Assembly: GCA_947629875.1 (NCBI GenBank)
Contig: CANRFK010000038.1
Span: 1 to 10,729, forward strand
Direction of reading: 5' to 3'
DNA from: an uncultured Clostridia bacterium
GTDB taxonomy: Bacteria; Bacillota; Clostridia; Christensenellales; Borkfalkiaceae
Length of the DNA stretch: 10,729 nucleotides
Under the pieces are notes generated by a model. The model worked only from the letters and a program-made list of their open reading frames with translations, was not told the DNA's origin and did not search any database. Positions 6,332 through 10,729 of this stretch are shown piece after piece (within the stretch, counting starts at the first letter, position 1; every line of letters starts with the position of its first letter). The translations under genes were made by a program, and so were the position numbers.

Positions 6332-6523
6332 TTATAAAAGCCCCTTATCCCTTGCGAGGTTTTCGATGCTCCTGTCGTAGGTTGCCTCCGCCTCCTTCGA
6401 AAAGAAGCATCCGGGCACGCCCTCGTTGTGGTCGCGGTGATGCGCCACGCAGGCGCAGCATTTTCCGTGGCGCGGACAGTCATACGTGCACGGGCACGGC
6501 CTCTTGTTATCACAGACGTTCAT
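6332..6523 (-). CDS. Small Cys-rich protein, DUF6485-like
   Basis: A 63-residue protein starting MNVCDNKRPCPC. It carries seven cysteines and several histidines in the pattern C-C-C ... CPRHGKCCACVAHH ... GCFF, followed by EATYDRSIENL. I recognise this as the DUF6485 family of small Firmicutes proteins; its function is unknown, and the Cys/His spacing suggests metal binding, probably zinc (inference). Longer starts at 6568 and 6547 are in frame, but the first lies on the promoter and AGGAGGA stands 7 bases before ATG 6523, so I chose the short form. It has its own promoter, and its stop is TAA at 6332-6334. The downstream hairpin repeats (6181-6297) are the only terminator-like structures after it. 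Confidence 0.8.
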   Translation of the reverse strand: MNVCDNKRPCPCTYDCPRHGKCCACVAHHRDHNEGVPGCFFSKEAEATYDRSIENLARDKGLL

Positions 6524-6530
6524 AAGTAAT

Positions 6531-6537
6531 TCCTCCT
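6531..6537 (-). promoter_or_regulatory. Ribosome binding site deciding the DUF6485 start
   Basis: Minus strand AGGAGGA, 7 bases before ATG 6523. It excludes the longer in-frame starts at 6547 and 6568, neither of which has a comparable site. Confidence 0.8.
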
Positions 6538-6568
6538 GATTTTTCATTGGATAATAAAAACCTTTCAA

Positions 6569-6597
6569 ATTATATCATACCTTTCAAAAAATTGCAA
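6569..6597 (-). promoter_or_regulatory. Sigma-A promoter of the DUF6485 gene
   Basis: Minus strand TTGCAA (6592-6597), a 17-base spacer, then TATAAT (6569-6574). Transcription would start near 6562, about 40 bases before the ATG. Confidence 0.8.
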
Positions 6598-6648
6598 GAT
6601 TATCACCCGCCCCCGAGGATAGATGGGGCAACTTTAAGACAAAGCAAA

Positions 6649-6675
6649 GAGCGGCAGGAATTTCCCCTGCCGCTC
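6649..6675 (-). terminator. Intrinsic terminator of the SPFH operon
   Basis: GAGCGGCAGG (6649-6658) pairs perfectly with CCTGCCGCTC (6666-6675) around a 7-base loop. On the minus strand it is followed by TTTGCTTTGTCTT, and it lies 25 bases after the stop of the last operon gene. Confidence 0.8.
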
Positions 6676-6700
6676 CTATCAAAATAAATGGCTGATAAAA

Positions 6701-7606
6701 CTATTTTTTGCGGGAATTAAATTTCATGATCGATCCTATCACAAGTATAACCGTGCCGACGACGATAGCGAGTATGCTGAGTACCGTCAAAAAGGCGGTG
6801 ATGGGATATCCATCAAAGAAATAAACTCTGTCATATGCCAAAAGTCCGACAATGATAATGCCGAAAAACAACAACCATCCCGAACCCAATGTTATGATAC
6901 CGCTTAAAATCAATTTGGCGGGAAGCGATTTTTTGGGCTTGTCGGATGATTTTCTTGTACCATTTTGTTCCCCTTGCTGATACTCTGCCAAAAGATTTGT
7001 AATATAAGCGTCACTGTGCAATGCGGAAATTTGCTTTAACTCTTCTATAAACGCATTTCTCACGCTATCGATCAACTTGATTTGCCACGAATTGCTGCCG
7101 ACGCCGAAAAACTGCTGAATATTATAGACATAGGGGACATTTCTCATATTCATAACATATTGGCTGATTGTCATGATCACTTGTTCCTTGTCCTCATCTG
7201 TGACCTCAAAATAGTCGCTGATGACGGAAATGGATTTATTCAAAACACCAATTTTTTGTTGGCGTTTGAAATAATCCTGATCGGTAAAGGAAAGCATTGC
7301 CTTCCCATAAGCGCTGAAAAAGACGGCTTCCATATTGTTCGGTGCATTTTGTTCCACCAAATTGTAATACTTTTCCACCTCTTCCCAATCTTCCTTTTCC
7401 AACGCTCGTCGCGCGTTCGCAAGGTATTTTTCCACAAAAGATGAATTATCGACCTTGACCGTTCCTTGAACTTCCACTGTTCCTTCGATCATCATCTTCT
7501 TGGCTTCCTCTACGGAATACCGCGTGCCGCAGACTTGGCATACAAACATGCCGTCTTGCTTAATGAGATCCGTACTTCCGCACATTTCGCATTTGAGTTG
7601 TTTCAT
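6701..7606 (-). CDS. Zinc-ribbon membrane protein (TFIIB-type ribbon, two C-terminal helices)
   Basis: 301 residues. An N-terminal zinc ribbon has CxxC pairs at Cys6/Cys9 and Cys23/Cys26. A predicted helical middle part (about 55-210) may be TPR-like, with a charged linker (TRKSSDKPKKS, 217-227). Two membrane helices follow at about 231-257 and 270-294, with a basic tail SRKK. This is a common layout in Clostridia, annotated as TFIIB-type zinc-ribbon protein; it does not imply a transcription role. AAGGAGA lies 7 bases before ATG 7606. It is the last gene of the SPFH operon, 19 bases after the membrane protein gene. By position and a ribbon-plus-membrane layout it may correspond to YdjG of Bacillus subtilis (inference). 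Its base composition is markedly AT-richer than its operon partners. Confidence 0.8.
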   Translation of the reverse strand: MKQLKCEMCGSTDLIKQDGMFVCQVCGTRYSVEEAKKMMIEGTVEVQGTVKVDNSSFVEKYLANARRALEKEDWEEVEKYYNLVEQNAPNNMEAVFFSAYGKAMLSFTDQDYFKRQQKIGVLNKSISVISDYFEVTDEDKEQVIMTISQYVMNMRNVPYVYNIQQFFGVGSNSWQIKLIDSVRNAFIEELKQISALHSDAYITNLLAEYQQGEQNGTRKSSDKPKKSLPAKLILSGIITLGSGWLLFFGIIIVGLLAYDRVYFFDGYPITAFLTVLSILAIVVGTVILVIGSIMKFNSRKK

Positions 7607-7625
7607 TTGTTTATCTCCTTTGATT

Positions 7626-8327
7626 TTATTTCAATAATTTGCATTTCGTCGCTCTTTCGTTGAGCAACAAGATTAAATTTGCCGACGATGATTTTGTTTC
7701 CGCTGTATCGCATGAGGAAACATTCTTTGCAAACGCCACAAACGCTTCCGAAATCTTTCCTTCAATCTCCGAAAGTTCCGCGCCCGATATCGGGTCGCTG
7801 TAACGGATCGCTTCGTAGACCTTCTTTGCCTCCGTTTTGAGTTCGGGCGTCTGTGCCTGCGTCATGACGCTCTCTGCGCGTGCCGTCAATTCTTTGATAA
7901 AAGCGGTTCTTGTTTTGATTTTCTCGTCGATCGCCGAAACCGTCTCCGCGGCGGCTTTTGCCGTGATGACCGCGACCGCGCCGAACGCCGTGATGACGGC
8001 GCAGACGATCGCCGCGATCCATGCGGGAATTTGCGGCACCGTCATAAATACGATCCCGACGGCCGCCGTCAAAATCAATGTAATATAGCTGATATACACG
8101 AGCGGTAGTTTATAGAAAAGTTTCCGCTTCTCACCTTCCTTGAAGGCAAGCCATACGCACAGAAGTTGCCCCAAAAACGCCGCAAGCGTAAACCCGTAGC
8201 CGATCCAGAACCCGCCGCCGAATTTGCTCATGCCCGCGATCTCATTGGGCGTGACAAACACGATGACGTGAAAAAGGGCAAGGAAAATCGTCCAACAAAG
8301 TGTGTAAAGTAAAAATTTTTTCTTCAT
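7626..8327 (-). CDS. Four-helix membrane protein of the SPFH operon
   Basis: 233 residues, not recognised as a named family. Hydrophobic helices lie at about 5-26, 40-62, 75-97 and 102-123. The remaining 110 residues are polar and probably helical (AAAETVSAIDEKIKTRTAF), expected in the cytoplasm if the N-terminus (MKKK) is inside. It begins 10 bases after the stop of the SPFH gene; a modest GAGAGG site overlaps that stop, suggesting coupled translation. It ends 19 bases before the zinc-ribbon gene. The context suggests a membrane anchor or partner for the SPFH protein, as YdjH is for YdjI in Bacillus, but I see no clear sequence likeness and leave the function open. Confidence 0.75.
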   Translation of the reverse strand: MKKKFLLYTLCWTIFLALFHVIVFVTPNEIAGMSKFGGGFWIGYGFTLAAFLGQLLCVWLAFKEGEKRKLFYKLPLVYISYITLILTAAVGIVFMTVPQIPAWIAAIVCAVITAFGAVAVITAKAAAETVSAIDEKIKTRTAFIKELTARAESVMTQAQTPELKTEAKKVYEAIRYSDPISGAELSEIEGKISEAFVAFAKNVSSCDTAETKSSSANLILLLNERATKCKLLK

Positions 8328-8337
8328 CTGTTGCCTC

Positions 8338-9483
8338 TCACAATTTTTCTCCGCACTCGGGGCAGAACTTTGCGCCGCTCACGGGCGTTCCGCACTTCGG
8401 GCAGACCGTAACCACTTTTGTGCCGCACTCGGGGCAGAATTTTGTGCCTGCGGAGAGCGCCGCCCCGCAATTCACACATTTTCGGCTGCGCGGCATCGCC
8501 GTCTCGTTCACCGCCTCCTTCATCGTTCCGCCGACCATTCCCGCAACGGCGCCGCCCACGCCCGCCATGGTGCCGAGCCCCACGCCCATATTGGTGAACT
8601 GCCCGACCGCCTCGTTCTCCGCGACCTTTTCCGCCACGTCGAAGCCGCGCTCCTGTTGATAGGTATATCCCTCCTGTGCGCGCTTCGTGGCCTGTGCCTG
8701 CGAATCGATGATGAGTTTCTGCGCCTCCGTCTGCGCATGGATCAAATCGGTCTGCTGGCGGAGTTTTGCCTCGGCGATGTCGGCATATTGTCTGAAATGC
8801 AGTTCTTTGAACTTTTCATACTGCGGATCGCCGTCGGGTTTTACGATCGTCGTAACGAAGAACGTTTCGAGCGCAACGCCGTAGCCCGCAAAATCCCCGA
8901 TGAGCAGTTTTTTGATCGCCTCGGAAAACACCGTGAGATTTTCGTCGATCTCGAAGATGTTGATCGCATTGGTCTTGACGACTTGGGCAATGTAAGTTTT
9001 GATCCTCGTCATCAGAAAGGCGCGGAAAAACCCGACCAACCTTTGTTGGCTCAAATCGCTTTCGGTGCCGACGAGTTTTAAGAGCAATTTGCGGGGATCT
9101 TCCGCGCGCAGGCTCATCTCACCGCTTGCCCCGATGGAAATGGGAAACCCGTAGGTGGGCTCCACATACTGCACTTTGGAATCCGTTCCCCATTTGATCG
9201 CCATCTGCTCCGTCTTGTTGATGAAATAGACCTCGCAGTGGAAGGGCGTCTTGTCGCCCGTCGTACGGTTGAGCGCCTTTCCGATGAGGGGAATGTTCTG
9301 CGTTTCCAGGGTGTAACGTCCCGCACCGAACATATCGAGCGCCTGCCCGTTCAGAAAGAAGATCGCTTCCTGCGATTCATGAACAATGAGTTGCGTGAGC
9401 GAATTGAAATCCTCGCACGGGTGCTTCCAGATGAAGGTGGTATTATCCCCTTCGTATTTGATGATCTCCGCGATGTGTGCCAT
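8338..9483 (-). CDS. SPFH-domain protein with two C-terminal zinc ribbons (YdjI-like)
   Basis: 381 residues. Residues about 30-215 form an SPFH/band-7-like domain; about 220-290 is Gln/Ala/Glu-rich and likely helical (the usual oligomerising stalk); 298-320 is a Gly-rich hydrophobic stretch (MGVGLGTMAGVGG). Two zinc ribbons end the protein: Cys336, 339, 350, 353 and Cys361, 364, 374, 377. There is no N-terminal signal or membrane helix. This is the layout of YdjI from Bacillus subtilis, which with YdjG and YdjH anchors PspA at stressed membranes, and of proteins annotated as virion core protein-like. I infer a cytoplasmic scaffold that sits on the membrane through its operon partners. No pspA gene is seen in the window. 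The start is preceded by GGAG at 7 bases. It is the first gene after the strong promoter at 9528-9556. Confidence 0.87.
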   Translation of the reverse strand: MAHIAEIIKYEGDNTTFIWKHPCEDFNSLTQLIVHESQEAIFFLNGQALDMFGAGRYTLETQNIPLIGKALNRTTGDKTPFHCEVYFINKTEQMAIKWGTDSKVQYVEPTYGFPISIGASGEMSLRAEDPRKLLLKLVGTESDLSQQRLVGFFRAFLMTRIKTYIAQVVKTNAINIFEIDENLTVFSEAIKKLLIGDFAGYGVALETFFVTTIVKPDGDPQYEKFKELHFRQYADIAEAKLRQQTDLIHAQTEAQKLIIDSQAQATKRAQEGYTYQQERGFDVAEKVAENEAVGQFTNMGVGLGTMAGVGGAVAGMVGGTMKEAVNETAMPRSRKCVNCGAALSAGTKFCPECGTKVVTVCPKCGTPVSGAKFCPECGEKL

Positions 9484-9527
9484 GCTCTTTCTCCGTATTC
9501 CTCCTTATTTAACGAAATTCTGACAAT

Positions 9528-9556
9528 ATTATAACGAAAATATGTTAATTCGTCAA
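9528..9556 (-). promoter_or_regulatory. Sigma-A promoter of the SPFH operon
   Basis: Minus strand TTGACG (9551-9556), a 17-base spacer, then TATAAT (9528-9533): near consensus. Transcription should start near 9521, leaving a leader of about 38 bases. An inverted repeat ACGAA/TTCGT (9534-9538 and 9549-9553) lies in the spacer and minus-35. Confidence 0.88.
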
Positions 9557-9566
9557 CAGAATTCTG
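9557..9566. promoter_or_regulatory. Candidate operator between the divergent promoters
   Basis: CAGAATTCTG is a perfect 10-bp palindrome touching the upstream edge of the SPFH minus-35. The half-site AATTCTG occurs again at 9516-9522, by the predicted SPFH transcription start. XRE-type regulators often bind such palindromes beside their own gene, so the divergent regulator is the likely ligand (inference). Confidence 0.4.
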
Positions 9567-9590
9567 CTATTTTATTAACGGCAAAATGCT

Positions 9591-9596
9591 TATAAT
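9591..9596 (+). promoter_or_regulatory. Minus-10 element directly before the XRE gene
   Basis: TATAAT ends 6 bases before the ATG at 9603, so transcription would begin at or next to the start codon and give a leaderless mRNA. No good minus-35 is seen at 16-18 bases (9568-9573 reads TATTTT), so this is a weak or activator-dependent promoter, or the true promoter lies elsewhere. Confidence 0.45.
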
Positions 9597-9602
9597 GAGG
9601 AT

Positions 9603-9905
9603 ATGGATATCATCGAAAGGATCAAGGAACTGCGTGACGAGCGGGGGTGGAGCACAAACCGTCTTGCCTTGGAAGCGGAATTGACGCAATCAACGGTAGC
9701 AGCCCTTCTCACGAAATCCAATTCCCTGCCCAGCCTCGATACGCTCACGCACCTCTGCGACGCGTTCGGCATGACGCTCGCCCAATTCTTCATGGAGGAG
9801 GAAAAAAGCGAGCTCGTCAGTCCGCAGGAGAGGGCGCTTCTCGAACAGTACCGAAAACTTTCCGAAGAGAAGAGAAGGGCGGTTTTGACCCTGCTCGAAG
9901 ATTGA
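9603..9905 (+). CDS. XRE-family DNA-binding regulator
   Basis: A 100-residue protein. The N-terminal helix-turn-helix domain (about 1-65) reads MDIIERIKELRDERGWS, then NRLALEAELTQSTVAALL, then SLPSLDTLTHLCDAFGMTLAQFF, the standard Cro/CI-type five-helix pattern with the recognition helix near 29-37. The last 35 residues (ERALLEQYRKLSEEKRRAVLTLLE) form a short helical tail frequent in Firmicutes members, probably for dimerisation. No ribosome site stands at a workable distance: GAGG is only 2 bases from the ATG, and TATAAT is 6 bases before it, so the mRNA may be leaderless. It is divergent from the SPFH operon, which it may regulate along with itself through the palindrome at 9557-9566. It ends at TGA, 19 bases before a strong terminator. 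Confidence 0.88.
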   Translation: MDIIERIKELRDERGWSTNRLALEAELTQSTVAALLTKSNSLPSLDTLTHLCDAFGMTLAQFFMEEEKSELVSPQERALLEQYRKLSEEKRRAVLTLLED

Positions 9906-9924
9906 ACGTGCGCGCACGGCATAA

Positions 9925-9953
9925 AAAGAGGGCGGCCTCGGGCTGTCCTTTTT
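9925..9953 (+). terminator. Intrinsic terminator of the XRE gene
   Basis: Arms 9925-9937 and 9941-9953 pair over 13 positions (three G-T wobbles) around the loop TCG, and the T-run continues as TTTTTGTTTTGT. It lies just behind the XRE stop codon. Confidence 0.82.
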
Positions 9954-10065
9954 GTTTTGTGCGGCGCGGTTTGCCCGCGAACGTGCGAAAGGGGGCGTGG
10001 AAATGCGCACACGGTTTTTCCGCCATATTCGCGGAACAATATTTTTATAAAATATCGTAAAATAC

Positions 10066-10095
10066 GTGACAAATCCCGACTGCGCCTGTTATAAT
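10066..10095 (+). promoter_or_regulatory. Promoter of the Na/Pi cotransporter gene
   Basis: GTGACA (10066-10071), an 18-base spacer, then TATAAT (10090-10095). An AT-rich inverted repeat ATATTTT/AAAATAT (10039-10055) lies just upstream and could act as an UP element. The leader is about 25 bases and includes AAGGGA, 7 bases before the ATG. Confidence 0.7.
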
Positions 10096-10127
10096 ATACA
10101 AGGACAAAACGCATAAGGGAAAACCGT

Positions 10128-10729
10128 ATGGGCGCGTGGGACATCGTAAAAATCGTCATGCAGATCTTGGGAGGAATGGGCACCTTTTTGGTGGGCATGA
10201 AGGTTCTCTCGGAGAACATGGTCGTCGGTCTCGTCAATGCGGGCGTCATGACGCTCTTTCAGGCGACGGCGATCATCATGGGTGCGAACATCGGCACCAC
10301 GCTCAACGCATGGGTCATCGCGCTCGCGGGCTCGGATATCACGGCGATTTTCTTGGCGCTCGCGGCGGTCGGCGTGTTCGTCTCCATGTTCTCCAAGAAG
10401 GAGAGGGGGAAGTCGGTCGGCAACGTCATCGCGGCGTTCGGCCTCATCTTCGTGGGCTTGAAGTTCATGTCCTCCGCGCTCTCCTTCGAGAAGGGGACGG
10501 CGGAATTCGAAGCGCTCTCGGGCATCCTCGCCGCCATCAAAAATCCCGTCCTCCTGCTGCTTCTCGGCATTGCCGTAACGGCGCTCGTGCAGTCGTCCAC
10601 GGCGGTCAACGCCATCATCATCACGATGGCTTCCCTCGGCATGGTGATCGGCGGCGGCGGAAACGCCCCGCTCTACATCATCATCGGGTCGAACATCGGC
10701 ACCTGCGTCACCGCGCTCATCTCGTCGCT
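10128..10729 (+). CDS. Na/Pi cotransporter family protein, partial, with apparent internal deletion
   Basis: The first 200 residues of a gene cut by the window edge. It belongs to the NptA/PF02690 sodium-dependent phosphate transporter family: GGMGTFLVGMKVLSEN at 15-30, VGLVNAGVMTLFQATAIIMGANIGTT at 33-58 (described here by its span), and the second repeat with QSST at 155-158 and GSNIGTCVTA at 187-196. Family members carry two inverted repeats, each with a QSSS motif before the GANIGTT loop. Here residues after SENM (28-31) run straight into VVGLVNAG, so the roughly 45 residues that normally lie between, including the first QSSS, are absent while the frame stays open. This may be a real deletion (probably inactivating), an assembly collapse, or a divergent short form. 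Start ATG 10128 with AAGGGA 7 bases upstream and a clear promoter. Confidence 0.85.
   Translation, partial: MGAWDIVKIVMQILGGMGTFLVGMKVLSENMVVGLVNAGVMTLFQATAIIMGANIGTTLNAWVIALAGSDITAIFLALAAVGVFVSMFSKKERGKSVGNVIAAFGLIFVGLKFMSSALSFEKGTAEFEALSGILAAIKNPVLLLLLGIAVTALVQSSTAVNAIIITMASLGMVIGGGGNAPLYIIIGSNIGTCVTALISS

Noticed and set aside
9590..10249. A 219-codon minus-strand frame across the XRE gene and the following intergenic region
   Set aside because: It overlaps two well-supported plus-strand genes, a terminator and a promoter, and its sequence is Ser/Arg-rich without domain likeness.

Overview
The window looks like a chromosomal piece of a Gram-positive-type Clostridia bacterium, probably a gut lineage; this is inferred from gene content and signals, and I cannot name the genus. 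The supporting signs are strong AGGAGG-type ribosome sites, sigma-A promoters (TTGACG-17-TATAAT, TTGCAA-17-TATAAT), lipoproteins anchored by a lipobox, a DUF6485-type cysteine-rich small protein, and a GC-rich intergenic hairpin repeat of a style I associate with gut Clostridia. Most genes are rich in G+C; one (6701-7606) is clearly AT-richer.

Layout. 1-124: GC-rich end of an unknown frame, not recognised. 125-724: no convincing gene, but dense DNA/RNA structure: two identical 23-base flanks exactly 200 bases apart, each leading into a perfect palindrome; a third palindrome of the same size (17-bp stem, 4-base loop) behind the next operon; and a nested multi-branch fold at 477-637. 725-5861 (minus): a two-gene operon with a lipoprotein 5'-nucleotidase and, upstream of it, a 1145-residue one-polypeptide amino-acid ABC importer that joins lipoprotein signal, substrate-binding segments, permease, ATPase and an extra C-terminal domain. 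5881-6331: intergenic, with a probable promoter for that operon and two GC-rich hairpin repeats. 6332-6523 (minus): the small DUF6485-like protein with its own promoter. 6701-9483 (minus): a three-gene operon (SPFH/zinc-ribbon protein, four-helix membrane protein, zinc-ribbon membrane protein) resembling the ydjGHI envelope-stress genes of Bacillus subtilis, with a strong promoter at one end and a terminator at the other. 9603-9905 (plus): a divergent XRE-type regulator with a terminator. 10128 to the window end (plus): a Na/Pi cotransporter family gene, cut by the window, that appears to lack its first QSSS repeat.

Working together. The nucleotidase and the ABC importer are both surface-anchored and co-transcribed, consistent with scavenging: one removes phosphate from nucleotides outside the cell, the other imports polar amino acids. 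The SPFH operon is likely a membrane-stress or membrane-organisation module, and the divergent XRE protein is the obvious candidate to control it, since a perfect palindrome sits between the two promoters. The observations most worth following are the covarying palindromes at 198-710, the architecture of the fused importer (a substrate-binding domain apparently split around another one, plus a degenerate GHKL-like tail), and the in-frame gap in the phosphate transporter gene.
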